Shown in pieces: positions 26,053-35,061 of a stretch of 64,000 nt of DNA. The DNA is from Candidatus Bipolaricaulota bacterium. Its GTDB lineage: Bacteria; Bipolaricaulota; Bipolaricaulia; Bipolaricaulales; Bipolaricaulaceae. Under the pieces are notes generated by a model. The model did no database searches. It had not been told where the DNA came from and was given only the letters and a program-made list of their open reading frames with translations. Where the stretch lies: assembly GCA_022838705.1 (NCBI GenBank), contig JALHJZ010000001.1:416689-480688 (forward strand). The letters run 5' to 3'. How positions within the stretch are numbered: position 1 is the stretch's first letter; each line of letters begins with the position of its first letter. A program made the translations under genes and the position numbers.

Positions 26053-28809
26053 ATGCCCTCCCTTCGGCATGGGATTGACTTCCTGTTTGGGCAAACGAAC
26101 GAGCAGCGCCTGCGCAAACTCCTCCCGCGTGTGGACGAGGTGAACGCGTGGGCGGACCGGGTCGGGGCCCTGTCCGACGCTCACCTGCGCGCGAAGACCG
26201 ACGAGTTCCGGGCCCGCCTCGCCGCGGGGGAGACCCCCGATGACCTCCTCCCCGAGGCGTTCGCTTGCGTCCGCGAGGCGGCCGCCCGCACGATCGGGCT
26301 CCGCCCGTTCGACGTCCAGGTGATGGGGGCGATCGTCCTCCACCAGCGGCGGATCGCGGAGATGAAAACGGGGGAAGGGAAGACCCTCGTCGCGACCATG
26401 CCCGCCTACCTCAATGCCCTCGTGGGGCGGGTCCACATCGTGACCGTGAACGACTACCTCGCCCGCCGCGACCGGGCGTGGATGGGCCCGGTGTACGAGT
26501 TCATGGGCCTCACGGTGGGCCTCCTTCAGGAGACGACGCCCCCCGACGAGCGACGGGCGGCCTACACCTGCGACATCCTCTACGGGACGAACGCCCAGTT
26601 CGGGTTCGACTACCTCCGCGACCACATGGTCGTCAGCCGCTCCCAGATGGTGCAGGGGCCCCTCGATTACGCGATTGTTGACGAGATCGACAACATCTTG
26701 ATCGACGAGGCCCGGACGCCGCTCATCATCTCCGGCCCCACCGCGGACACGGCCCGCCAGTACCGGGACTTCGCCCGGCTCGCCAAGCTGTTCAAGCCGG
26801 GGGAGGACTTCGAGGTGAACGAGGAGCAAAAGCGCCTCTCCCTCACCGAGGCCGGGTGGAGGAAGGCGGAGCAGCTCCTGAAGTTCGACAACATCGCCGA
26901 CGCCGGGGCCACCACCGCCCGCTACCACCTCGAGACGGCGCTGCGGGCGCGGACGTTCTTCCACCGCGATCAGCAGTACATCGTGAAGGATGGGCGCGTG
27001 ATCATCGTGGATGAGTTCACCGGCCGGCTGATGCCGGACCGCCGCTACTCCGGCGGGCTCCACCAGGCGATCGAGGCGAAGGAGAACCTCCCCATCCAGC
27101 GCGAGAACCAGACCCTCGCCCAGATCACGCTCCAGCACTACTTCCGCCTCTACCGGGGCCTCGCCGGGATGACGGGCACGGCGAAGACGGAGGAGGACGA
27201 GTTCAAGGAGATCTACGGCCTCGACGTGGTCCAGATCCCCACCAACCGCCCCCTGATCCGGGAGGCTCTCCCCGACATCATCTACCGCACGAAGAAGGGG
27301 AAGTTCGAGGCGGTGGCGGACGAGGTGGAGCGGCTCCACCAGGGGGGGCGTCCGGTGCTGATCGGGACGACCTCGATCGAGGACTCGGAGGACCTGTCGC
27401 GGCTCCTCAAGAAGCGGGGGCTTGCCCACCAGGTGCTGAACGCCAAGTACCACGAAAAAGAAGCCCAGATTATCGCCCAGGCGGGGAGAGCGGGGGCGAT
27501 CACGATCGCCACGAACATGGCCGGGCGGGGGACGGACATCGTCCTCGGCGGGAACCCCGACGCCCGGGCGCGGGCCGAGGCGGACCCGGAGGGGGAGCCG
27601 GAGAGGTACCGTGAGCTCCTGGAGAAGTACCGGGCGGAGGCCGCCGCGGAGCGGGAGGCGATCGTGTCGGCGGCGGGCGACGACCCCGTCTACCGCAAGG
27701 CGGCGCTGGAACGGATCCGGGAGTGGTGCGCCGAGGTGGGCCGCCCGTTCCGGGCCGAGGAGTGGGAAGGCGCGATCAAGCGGGGAGGCCTCGCCGTGGT
27801 CGGGTTCCAGCGCCACGAGGCGCGGCGGATTGACGACCAGCTCGCCGGCCGCTGCGGCCGCCAGGGGGATCCCGGCTCGAGCCAGTTCTTCCTGTCGTTG
27901 GAGGACGACCTGCTGCGCGTCTTCGGCGGGGAGCGCCTCGCCACCCTCATGGAGCGCCTCGGGGTGAAGGAGGGGGAGGCGATCACCCACGACCTCCTCA
28001 CCCGCTCGATCCGCCGAGCTCAGAAGCGGGTCGAGGAACGGAACTTCGAGATCAGGAAGCGGCTCCTGGAGTACGACGAGATCATGGCCAAGCAGCGCGA
28101 GGCGGTGTACGCGCTCCGGGAGAGGTTCCTCCTCCCCGAGGCCGGGGAGACCCCGGACGACGAGGCGTTGCGCTCCCACCTCGCAGAGATGGCCGGCGAG
28201 TTCGGGGAGATCCTCGTGGACCGCTACGCGGCGGGTTCGGCCCCCGAGGGATGGGATCTCGCTGGGCTGAAGCGGGATCTCGCCCAGGTGCTCGCCCAAC
28301 CCCCGGCGGAGCTCCCCCCCCGCCGGGAGGACCTCGTGGCAATGGTGCGCGACCTCGTCCAGGCCCAGCTCGCTGCCCAGTGGACGAGACTCTCCCCCCA
28401 TTACCCCCTCATCGTGCGGATGGTCCTCCTCCGGACGATGGACGAGAACTGGCGCCAGCACCTCCTGGAGCTCGACGAGGTGCGGGAGGGGATTGGGCTC
28501 CGCGCCTACGGGGGCACGGATCCCCTGATCGAGTTCAAGCGCGAGGCCCATCGGCTCTTCCAGGAGATGATCGTGCGCACGGAGGAGGAGGCGCTGCGGT
28601 TCCTCCTCAACCCCCGCCTCGCCGTGCGCACCGAGCCCGCTCCGGTGCGGACGCCGGTGATGAGCGCCGCCACCTCCACCACCTCCACCACCGCCCGACC
28701 GGCGCGCAGCTCGACCGTGGGGCGCGAGGAACACAAGGTCGGCCGCAACGATCCCTGCCCCTGCGGCTCCGGGAAGAAGTACAAGCACTGCTGCGGGAAG
28801 AGCGCCTAG
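26053..28809 (+). CDS. secA: Preprotein translocase ATPase SecA
   Basis: A 918-residue SecA, the motor that pushes unfolded preproteins through SecYEG. Motifs in order: LRPFDVQVMGAIVLH region, Walker A MKTGEGKTLVATMPA (about 102-116), the DEAD-type DEIDNILIDEARTPLI (about 209-224), GMTGTAKTEEDEF, ATNMAGRGTDIVLGGN (helicase motif), QLAGRCGRQGDPGSS, and a C-terminal zinc SEC-C motif DPCPCGSGKKYKHCCGK (about 899-915). About 40 residues between the two nucleotide-binding halves (RARAEADPEGEPERYRE on) are family-typical insertion. Full length, intact. Needed for the many exported proteins of this window. Confidence 0.97.
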   Translation: MPSLRHGIDFLFGQTNEQRLRKLLPRVDEVNAWADRVGALSDAHLRAKTDEFRARLAAGETPDDLLPEAFACVREAAARTIGLRPFDVQVMGAIVLHQRRIAEMKTGEGKTLVATMPAYLNALVGRVHIVTVNDYLARRDRAWMGPVYEFMGLTVGLLQETTPPDERRAAYTCDILYGTNAQFGFDYLRDHMVVSRSQMVQGPLDYAIVDEIDNILIDEARTPLIISGPTADTARQYRDFARLAKLFKPGEDFEVNEEQKRLSLTEAGWRKAEQLLKFDNIADAGATTARYHLETALRARTFFHRDQQYIVKDGRVIIVDEFTGRLMPDRRYSGGLHQAIEAKENLPIQRENQTLAQITLQHYFRLYRGLAGMTGTAKTEEDEFKEIYGLDVVQIPTNRPLIREALPDIIYRTKKGKFEAVADEVERLHQGGRPVLIGTTSIEDSEDLSRLLKKRGLAHQVLNAKYHEKEAQIIAQAGRAGAITIATNMAGRGTDIVLGGNPDARARAEADPEGEPERYRELLEKYRAEAAAEREAIVSAAGDDPVYRKAALERIREWCAEVGRPFRAEEWEGAIKRGGLAVVGFQRHEARRIDDQLAGRCGRQGDPGSSQFFLSLEDDLLRVFGGERLATLMERLGVKEGEAITHDLLTRSIRRAQKRVEERNFEIRKRLLEYDEIMAKQREAVYALRERFLLPEAGETPDDEALRSHLAEMAGEFGEILVDRYAAGSAPEGWDLAGLKRDLAQVLAQPPAELPPRREDLVAMVRDLVQAQLAAQWTRLSPHYPLIVRMVLLRTMDENWRQHLLELDEVREGIGLRAYGGTDPLIEFKREAHRLFQEMIVRTEEEALRFLLNPRLAVRTEPAPVRTPVMSAATSTTSTTARPARSSTVGREEHKVGRNDPCPCGSGKKYKHCCGKSA

Positions 28810-28870
28810 GCCCTCACGGGGAACCATCCCCCAGCGGACCGTCTGCTTCCGTCCGGGATCCGCCCCCACC

Positions 28871-28898
28871 TTGAACTTCGGGGTGGACCGTCTATCAT
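28871..28898 (+). promoter_or_regulatory. Promoter of the heat-shock operon
   Basis: TTGAAC (28871-28876), 16 nt, TATCAT (28893-28898). The predicted start lies within the adjacent CIRCE operator. Confidence 0.8.
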
Positions 28899-28902
28899 CA
28901 AG

Positions 28903-28929
28903 TTAGCAGTCCAAGGTGGTGAGTGCTAA
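28903..28929 (+). promoter_or_regulatory. CIRCE operator (HrcA-binding site)
   Basis: TTAGCAGTC, 9 nt, GAGTGCTAA: the CIRCE inverted repeat with a single mismatch in the left arm. It overlaps the transcription start and ends at the base before the hrcA GTG, so HrcA should repress its own operon until heat stress inactivates it. Confidence 0.93.
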
Positions 28930-29967
28930 GTGCAGGGACGGAGGGCAAGGCTGCTCATCGAGGTCGTGGACCGGTACATCCGGACCCGCCAGCCCGTTTC
29001 ATCGCGGGAGCTGGTGACGGAGTACCGGCACCGGTTCAGCCCAGCCACGATCCGCAACGAGCTCCTCGCGCTCGAGGGGGACGGCTACCTCGTGAAGCCG
29101 TACCCCTCGGCGGGCCGGGTCCCCACTGCCCAGGGGTTCAAGTTCTTCGCGGAGTGGCTCCTCGACCTGGCGAAGCTGGGGGAGGGGCCATCGTCTGTCC
29201 CTGCTGAGCGGCACGAGGTGGAGCTGGGGATGCTCCCCGACCTCTTCCGCAGCGCGGCGACCCTCCTCGCGGCGATGACGCGGGAGCTGGGGTTCGTGAT
29301 CCCCCCGCCGCGGGAACACATGCGCACGAGCTCGCTCTTCGTGCGGCGGGTGCGGCCGGGGGCGGTGCTCGCGGTGGCCGTGTCCGAGCTCGGCACGGTG
29401 GAGTCGCGGCTCCTCCCCCTCGACCTCGACCTCGCCCCCGAGGAGCTGGCGGAGGCGGAGGGGTTCCTCAGCCGCTGGCTCCAGGAGCACACGCTGGCTG
29501 AATCGCCGCTCGGCGCGCGGCCGGTTCCGGAGGGGTGGCACAGCCGGGCTGCCGTGGCGGCATTGGCGATCCTGCGGCAACTGGCGGAGCGAGAACCGGA
29601 CCATGGGCTCTACGTTGAGGGCTGGCCCCATCTCCTCGCCGAGCTCGCCGTGCGATCTCCGGAGTGGGCCCTCGATCGGGGCCAGGCGTTGCTGCACGTC
29701 CTGGAGGAAGGGACAGCGTTCGTGGACCTCGTGCGCGCGCTGGGGAAGGACCGCGGGCAGGAGATCGCGGTGCACGTGGGGGATGGCTCGATCCCCGAGC
29801 TCGCTGACCTGAGCCTCGTGTCCGCCCCCTACCTCGGGGGGAGCGGGGTGGCCGGGGTGATCGGGCCGTTGTGGATGGACTATGCACGCGCCCTCTCCGC
29901 GGCGCGGTACGTGGCCGGCCGGCTGGGGGCGCTCCTCGCTGCCGGCGCGACCAAGGAGGAAGGATGA
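28930..29967 (+). CDS. hrcA: Heat-inducible transcription repressor HrcA
   Basis: A 345-residue repressor of the dnaK operon. The N-terminal winged helix (ARLLIEVVDRYIRTRQPVSS, FSPATIRNELLALEGDGYL, SAGRVPTAQGFKFF) is highly typical; the central GAF-like region and C-terminal AGVIGPLWMDYARALSAARY are also HrcA hallmarks. The GTG at 28930 directly follows CIRCE, with AAGGTGG as Shine-Dalgarno inside the operator, so HrcA binding could also affect translation. The stop overlaps the grpE ATG in an ATGA junction. Confidence 0.95.
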   Translation: MQGRRARLLIEVVDRYIRTRQPVSSRELVTEYRHRFSPATIRNELLALEGDGYLVKPYPSAGRVPTAQGFKFFAEWLLDLAKLGEGPSSVPAERHEVELGMLPDLFRSAATLLAAMTRELGFVIPPPREHMRTSSLFVRRVRPGAVLAVAVSELGTVESRLLPLDLDLAPEELAEAEGFLSRWLQEHTLAESPLGARPVPEGWHSRAAVAALAILRQLAEREPDHGLYVEGWPHLLAELAVRSPEWALDRGQALLHVLEEGTAFVDLVRALGKDRGQEIAVHVGDGSIPELADLSLVSAPYLGGSGVAGVIGPLWMDYARALSAARYVAGRLGALLAAGATKEEG

Positions 29968-30509
29968 TGGAAGACCGCCACGACGAGCCGCTCCTCGCCG
30001 AGGGGGGGGTGTCGGAAGCGCCGGGCGCGAAAGGGGAGGAGATCGAGCGCCTGCGTGCGGACCTCGTCCGGCTGGCGGCGGAGTTCGACAACTACCGCAA
30101 GGCCATCGCCCGGGAGCAGGAGATCCTCCGCGAGAAGGCGCGGGATGAGGCAGCGCTGGCGCTGCTCCCCGTGTACGACACCCTGCAGCGGGCCCTCCTC
30201 GCCCATGCCGCTGAGGAGGCCTCCCCCCTCCGCGAGGGCCTGATCCAGGTCCAGGGCCTGATCGAGGAGGCCCTGCGCCGGCTGGGGTGCGAGGGGTACG
30301 ATTCGGTGGGCAAGGCGTTCGACCCCCTCTACCACGAGGCCCTGTTTGTGGAGGAATCCGATACTGAAAGGAATGTGATCCTGGCCGAGTTTGAGCGCGG
30401 CTTTGTGCGCGATGGCCGCGTGGTGCGACCGGCCAAGGTGAAGGTGAGTTTGGGAAGAGATCAGGAGGTGTCCGAACGTGACGGAGAAAGAGAAGATCAT
30501 CGGGATTGA
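29964..30509 (+). CDS. grpE: DnaK nucleotide-exchange factor GrpE
   Basis: A 181-residue GrpE. A long N-terminal coiled coil (GEEIERLRADLVRLAAEFDN) is followed by YRKAIAREQEILREKA, the conserved LLPVYDTLQRAL, and the C-terminal beta domain with GYDSVGKAFDPLYHEALF and GFVRDGRVVRPAKVKVS. It accelerates ADP release from DnaK. AAGGAGGAAGG precedes the ATG at 29964. The 3' end overlaps dnaK by 32 nt, which adds an unusual Arg/Asp/Glu-rich tail (ERDGEREDHRD). Confidence 0.95.
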   Translation: MMEDRHDEPLLAEGGVSEAPGAKGEEIERLRADLVRLAAEFDNYRKAIAREQEILREKARDEAALALLPVYDTLQRALLAHAAEEASPLREGLIQVQGLIEEALRRLGCEGYDSVGKAFDPLYHEALFVEESDTERNVILAEFERGFVRDGRVVRPAKVKVSLGRDQEVSERDGEREDHRD

Positions 30510-32319
30510 CCTCGGCACGACGTTCTCCTGCGGCGCCCTCGTGCGCGGGGGACGGCCCGAGGTGCTTCTGAATGCTGAAGGAGAGCGGATCACCCCGTCG
30601 GCGGTGGCGTTCACGGACGGGGGGGAGGTCCTCGTCGGGCAGCTCGCCCGGCGCCAGGCGGTCCTCAACCCAACCCGCACCGTGCTCTCCGTGAAGCGGA
30701 AGATGGGCACGGATTGGCGGTTCCGGGTGAAGGTGAACGGGCGGGAGGAGGAGTACACGCCGGAGCAGATCTCGGCGTTCATCCTCCAGAAGATCAAGCG
30801 CGATGCGGAGGAGCTCCTCGGGACGAAGATCACGAAGGCGGTGATCACGGTCCCCGCTTACTTCAACAACCTGCAGCGCCAGGCGACGAAGGACGCCGGG
30901 AAGATCGCGGGCCTGGAGGTACTGCGGATCATCAACGAGCCGACCGCAGCCGCGTTGGCGTACGGCTTGGATAAGAACAAGGATCAGAAGATCCTCGTCT
31001 ACGACCTCGGTGGTGGCACGTTCGACGTGTCGATCCTCGACATCGGGGAGGGCGTGTTTGAGGTCGTGGCGAGCGACGGCGATACCCAGCTCGGGGGCGA
31101 TGACTTCGACCGGCGGATTGCGGACTGGTTGGTCGAGGAGTTCAAGGCGGAGACGGGGATCGACGTGCGCGGGGACCCCCAGGCGATGCAGCGCCTGCGG
31201 GACGCGGCCGAGGCCGCGAAGAAGGACCTCTCCAGCCGGATGGAGGCGCGGATCTCGCTCCCCTACCTGTCCGCTGATGCCAAGGGCCCAAAGCACCTCG
31301 AGCGGACCCTCACCCGCGCCAAGTTCGAGGCGATGATCTCCGACTACCTCGAACGGACGATGCGGATCGTTGATTCCGCCCTTTCCGCGGCGAAACTCAG
31401 CGCCAAGGACATCGACCAGGTGGTCCTCGTGGGTGGATCAACCCGCATCCCGAAGGTCCAGGAGCTCGTGGGGGAGGTGTTCGGGAAGGCGAAGGTGAAC
31501 AAGGACATCAACCCCGACGAGGTGGTCGCCCTCGGGGCGGCGATCCAGGCCGCAGTGTTGGCCGGGGATATGCAGTCCCTCGTCCTCCTCGACGTGACCC
31601 CGCTCACCCTGTCCATCGAGACCCTCGGCGGGGTAGCGACGCCCTTGATCGAGCGGAACACGACGATCCCAGTGGAGAAGACGAAGACGTTCACCACCGC
31701 CGACGACTTCCAGACTCAGGTCGAGATCCACGTCGTCCAGGGGGAGCGGAAGATGGCCGCCGACAACAAGTCGCTGGGTCGGTTCCAGCTCACGGATCTT
31801 CCCCCTGCCCCGCGGGGGGTACCCCAGATCGACGTCACGTTCCAGATCGATGCGGACGGGATCCTCAACGTGACGGCGAAGGACAAGGCGACGGGCAAGT
31901 CCGCCTCGATCGAGATCAAGGAAACGTCGCGCCTGACCGAGGCCGAGATCGAGCGGATGAGGAAGGACGCTGAGGAGCACGCCGAGGAGGACCGGCGGCG
32001 GGTGGAGGAAGTGGAGACGCGCAACCAAGCCGACGCCCTCCTGCACACGGTCGAGAAGACCCTCGGCGAGCTGGGGGACAAGGTCCCCGCCGCGAAGCGC
32101 GGCGAGGTGGAGGCGGCGATCCGCAGCTTGCGGGAGAAGCTCGATGGGCGGGCCGATATGGGCGCGATCCGGGCCGGGATGGAGGAGCTCCGCCGCTTGG
32201 CGGGGGAGGTGGCCGCGGCTGCCTACCAGGGTGCAGGACAGGCCACCCGGACCGACAATGGGGGCCCGACGCCGGGGCAGGGGGACTACATCCCGTACGA
32301 CAAGGAGGATAAGGAGTAG
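30478..32319 (+). CDS. dnaK: Chaperone DnaK (Hsp70)
   Basis: A 613-residue Hsp70. ATPase-domain signatures are GIDLGTTFS at the N-terminus, VYDLGGGTFDVSIL and VVLVGGSTRIPKVQELV; the linker and substrate-binding domain follow (SLVLLDVTPLTLSIET, NTTIPVEKTKTFTTADD) and the C-terminus ends DYIPYDKEDKE. The GTG start has AGGAGGTG 8 nt upstream, within the end of grpE. Length is normal for DnaK of non-proteobacterial type. It refolds proteins with DnaJ and GrpE encoded on either side. Confidence 0.97.
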   Translation: MTEKEKIIGIDLGTTFSCGALVRGGRPEVLLNAEGERITPSAVAFTDGGEVLVGQLARRQAVLNPTRTVLSVKRKMGTDWRFRVKVNGREEEYTPEQISAFILQKIKRDAEELLGTKITKAVITVPAYFNNLQRQATKDAGKIAGLEVLRIINEPTAAALAYGLDKNKDQKILVYDLGGGTFDVSILDIGEGVFEVVASDGDTQLGGDDFDRRIADWLVEEFKAETGIDVRGDPQAMQRLRDAAEAAKKDLSSRMEARISLPYLSADAKGPKHLERTLTRAKFEAMISDYLERTMRIVDSALSAAKLSAKDIDQVVLVGGSTRIPKVQELVGEVFGKAKVNKDINPDEVVALGAAIQAAVLAGDMQSLVLLDVTPLTLSIETLGGVATPLIERNTTIPVEKTKTFTTADDFQTQVEIHVVQGERKMAADNKSLGRFQLTDLPPAPRGVPQIDVTFQIDADGILNVTAKDKATGKSASIEIKETSRLTEAEIERMRKDAEEHAEEDRRRVEEVETRNQADALLHTVEKTLGELGDKVPAAKRGEVEAAIRSLREKLDGRADMGAIRAGMEELRRLAGEVAAAAYQGAGQATRTDNGGPTPGQGDYIPYDKEDKE

Positions 32320-32322
32320 CCG

Positions 32323-33420
32323 TTGCCCGAGGACTACTATCAGACCCTCGGTGTGAAGCGCGACGCCTCACCCGACGAGATCAAGCGTGCCTTCCGCCGC
32401 CTGGCCAAGGAGTACCACCCCGATGCCCACCAGGGGGACAAGAAGGAGGCGGAGCGCAAGTTCCGCAAGATCGCCGAGGCGTACGAGGTGCTCTCCGACC
32501 CCCAGAAGCGGGCCCAGTACGATCGGTTCGGGCACGCCGGCCCCGAGCAGGGGTTCGACTTCGGCCCGGGGGACTTCCGGCGCACCCGGGAGGCGTTCGG
32601 CGAGTTCTTCGGCGGGCGCGGGTTCGATGACCTGTTCAACATGTTCTTCGGGGAGGGGGTGCGGACCCGCGACCGGGCGGGCCGCGCCCAGCGGGGGGAG
32701 GACCTCGAGTACCGGGTGCGACTGTCGCTCGAGGACGCGGCGTTCGGGGCCAAGCTCCGCGCCACGGCGGCCCGCTACGCCGCCTGCAGCCGGTGCCGGG
32801 GATCGGGCCTTGCCCCGGGGACCGGGCTCAAGACGTGCCCCACCTGCAAGGGCCGTGGCCAGATCGAATACCGGCAGGGGTCGATGTTCGGGATGTTCGT
32901 CAACGTGCGGGCCTGTCCGGAGTGCGGTGGGGTGGGCGAGTTCGCCGAGTCGCCCTGCCCGAGCTGCGGCGGCCATGGGCGGGTGCGGGAGAAGGCAGAG
33001 ATCGTGATCGAGATCCCGCCAGGGGTCGAGGACGGGGCGCGCCTCCGGCTCGCCGGGCAGGGGAACGCCGGGATTGCCGGGGGACCACCGGGGGACCTCT
33101 ACGTCACGGTGGAGGTCCAGCCCCATCCCGTGTTCAAGCGCCGCGGCCCGGATCTGGAGGTGGAGCTGCCGATCCACTACGGGACGCTCGTCCTGGGGGG
33201 GACGGTGAAGGTGCCGACCCTCGACGGTGAGGCCGACCTCAGGATCCCCGCTGGCACCGATCCGGATACGGTGCTGACCCTCTCCGGGCAGGGCCTCCCC
33301 CACGGTCGGCGGCGGGGCGACCTCCGCGTGCGCCTCAAGGTTGTGATCCCCAAGAAACTCACCCGTCAACAGAAGAAGCTCCTCGATGAGCTGATGAATT
33401 CCCTGCCTTCCGCGCAGTAG
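32323..33420 (+). CDS. dnaJ: Co-chaperone DnaJ (Hsp40)
   Basis: A 365-residue type I DnaJ. The J domain (residues 1-68) has the HPD tripeptide at 32-34, then a G/F-rich segment (FGPGDF, FGGRGFDDLFNMFF), four zinc-binding CxxCxGxG repeats (CSRCRGSG, CPTCKGRG, CPECGGVG, CPSCGGHG, about 155-225), and two beta-sandwich substrate domains. A TTG start 4 nt after the dnaK stop is used, with AAGGAG in the dnaK end. It delivers clients to DnaK and stimulates ATP hydrolysis. The operon order hrcA-grpE-dnaK-dnaJ is the classic CIRCE-controlled arrangement. Confidence 0.96.
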   Translation: MPEDYYQTLGVKRDASPDEIKRAFRRLAKEYHPDAHQGDKKEAERKFRKIAEAYEVLSDPQKRAQYDRFGHAGPEQGFDFGPGDFRRTREAFGEFFGGRGFDDLFNMFFGEGVRTRDRAGRAQRGEDLEYRVRLSLEDAAFGAKLRATAARYAACSRCRGSGLAPGTGLKTCPTCKGRGQIEYRQGSMFGMFVNVRACPECGGVGEFAESPCPSCGGHGRVREKAEIVIEIPPGVEDGARLRLAGQGNAGIAGGPPGDLYVTVEVQPHPVFKRRGPDLEVELPIHYGTLVLGGTVKVPTLDGEADLRIPAGTDPDTVLTLSGQGLPHGRRRGDLRVRLKVVIPKKLTRQQKKLLDELMNSLPSAQ

Positions 33421-33433
33421 TTTCTTGGGGAGG

Positions 33434-34027
33434 CTACCTGTCTTCCCCCAGGGCGGTCATCACCGGCCGCAGCCCGTCGAGCGCCCGACGGCGGTGGGAG
33501 ATCGCGTCCTTCTCTGGGGGAGCCATCTCGGCAAGGGTGCGCCTCTCCCCAGCGGGGATGAACAGGGGGTCGTACCCGAACCCCCCGTGCCCCCGCGGGG
33601 CCTCTGCGATCGTCCCCTCGAGCACGCCCTCCGTGGTCCAGACGCGACCATCGGGGAGGGCGAGGGCGGCCACGGTCCGGAAGTGGGCGCGGCGGTCGGT
33701 CGTGCCCGCCAGGGCTGTGAGGAGCTTCCGATTGTTCGCGGCGGGATCGGGGGGATCGCCCGCGTACCGCGCCGAGAGCACCCCGGGCGCCCCGCCGAGG
33801 GCATCCACCTCGAGGCCCGAGTCCTCGGCGAGGGTGGGGAGGCCGGTGGCGATGGCGATCGTCAGGGCCTTGAGGCGCGCGTTGGCCGCGAACGTCGGCC
33901 CGGTCTCGGGCACCGCGGGGCAGGGGACATCGCGGGGGGTGAGCCACGTGATCCCCGGGATCTCCCCGAGGATCTGCAAGATCTCGCGGAGCTTCCCGGG
34001 GTTGGTGGTCCCGACGAGGACCCTCAC
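33434..34027 (-). CDS. rdgB: Non-canonical purine NTP pyrophosphatase (RdgB/HAM1)
   Basis: A 197-residue Ham1 family enzyme that hydrolyses dITP, ITP and XTP to the monophosphate and so cleanses the nucleotide pool. The N-terminal VGTTNPGKLREI, TFAANARLKALTIA, the acidic AEDSGLEVDALGG and PGVLSARYAG motifs are all present, and the C-terminal AEMAPPEKDAISHRRRAL carries the SHR signature. The GTG start overlaps the upstream oppF-type stop by 4 nt, so it is the last gene of the secG-oppD-oppF operon. Length is typical. Confidence 0.95.
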   Translation of the reverse strand: MRVLVGTTNPGKLREILQILGEIPGITWLTPRDVPCPAVPETGPTFAANARLKALTIAIATGLPTLAEDSGLEVDALGGAPGVLSARYAGDPPDPAANNRKLLTALAGTTDRRAHFRTVAALALPDGRVWTTEGVLEGTIAEAPRGHGGFGYDPLFIPAGERRTLAEMAPPEKDAISHRRRALDGLRPVMTALGEDR

Positions 34028-35061
34028 GCCACCTTCACGCCGCGGAGCGAAAGGGAGGTCGCGAAGTGGCAGGCGGCGTAGTGCTTGTCCCCATAGTCCA
34101 CGAGTTTGGGGATCTCCTGGGAGCAGATCTCCTTGGCGTAGGAGCAGCGGGGGTGGAACCGGCAGCCGGAGGGAGGGTTGACCGGGCTCGGCACGTCGCC
34201 CTGGAGGAGGATCCGGTCCGCCTCGTAGTCCGGGTTGGGGACCGGCACGGCGGACAGGAGGGCCTCGGTGTAGGGCTGGAGCGGGTGGGTGAACAGCGTC
34301 TCCGTCGGGGCGAGCTCGACGATCACCCCGAGGTACATCACCGCCACCCGGTCCGAGATGTGCTTCACCACGGACAGGTCATGGGCCACGAACAGGTAGG
34401 TGAGCCCGAACTTGTCCTGGAGATCCTCGAGCAGGTTCAGGACCTGGGCTTGGATCGAGACGTCGAGGGCGCTTACCGGCTCGTCGCACACCACGAGCTG
34501 CGGGTCGAGGGCGAGCGCCCGGGCGATCCCGATCCGCTGGCGCTGGCCGCCCGAGAACTCATGAGGGTAGCGCCGCATGTGCTCCGGCTTGAGCCCCACC
34601 GCCTCTAGAAGCTCGGCGACCCGCTTGTGCATTTCCTGGCCCCGTGCCACCCGGTGGACGAGGAGGGGCTCCCCGACGATCGCCCCCACCGTCATCCGCG
34701 GATTGAGGGACGAGTAAGGGTCCTGGAAGATGATCTGCATCTCCCGGCGCAGGAGCTTCAGCTGGTGGCGGTTGACCTTCGCCACGTTCACCACGGCGTC
34801 GAGGGCCTTGGAGCGGAACCAGACCTCGCCGGCGGTGGGCTCGATGAGGCGGAGGATGGTCCGGCTGCACGTGGTCTTCCCGCACCCGGACTCCCCGACG
34901 AGGCCGAGGGTCTCCCCTTGCGGGATGAACATGTCCACGTTGTCCACGGCCTTGACCCAGCCCACCGTGCGCCGGAACACGCCCTTCTTCACCGGGAAGT
35001 ACTTCACCAGTCCCTTCACCTGGAGGAGGACTCCCTCGTCTAAAACCTGGGTGGTGGTCAT
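34024..35061 (-). CDS. Peptide ABC transporter ATPase, OppF/DppF type (second set)
   Basis: A 345-residue OppF-type ATPase: Walker A GESGCGKTT, signature FSGGQRQRIGIARAL, Walker B VVCDEPVSALD, and the C-terminal LLQGDVPSPVNPPSGC with Cys cluster CRFHPRCSYAKEIC. ATG 35061 overlaps the preceding oppD-type gene by 4 nt. Upstream frame to 35520 is unsupported. It belongs with the OppD-type gene next door, but no permease or binding protein lies nearby, so the pair must serve permeases encoded elsewhere or double as a motor for several transporters. Confidence 0.92.
   Translation of the reverse strand: MTTTQVLDEGVLLQVKGLVKYFPVKKGVFRRTVGWVKAVDNVDMFIPQGETLGLVGESGCGKTTCSRTILRLIEPTAGEVWFRSKALDAVVNVAKVNRHQLKLLRREMQIIFQDPYSSLNPRMTVGAIVGEPLLVHRVARGQEMHKRVAELLEAVGLKPEHMRRYPHEFSGGQRQRIGIARALALDPQLVVCDEPVSALDVSIQAQVLNLLEDLQDKFGLTYLFVAHDLSVVKHISDRVAVMYLGVIVELAPTETLFTHPLQPYTEALLSAVPVPNPDYEADRILLQGDVPSPVNPPSGCRFHPRCSYAKEICSQEIPKLVDYGDKHYAACHFATSLSLRGVKVA

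Noticed and set aside
25438..28869. Very long antisense reading frame opposite secA (more than 1100 codons)
   Set aside because: It mirrors secA codons in high-GC DNA, has His/Arg/Pro-heavy composition, no domain and no ribosome-binding site. Similar long shadows oppose hrcA-dnaK, hutU and pyrG.
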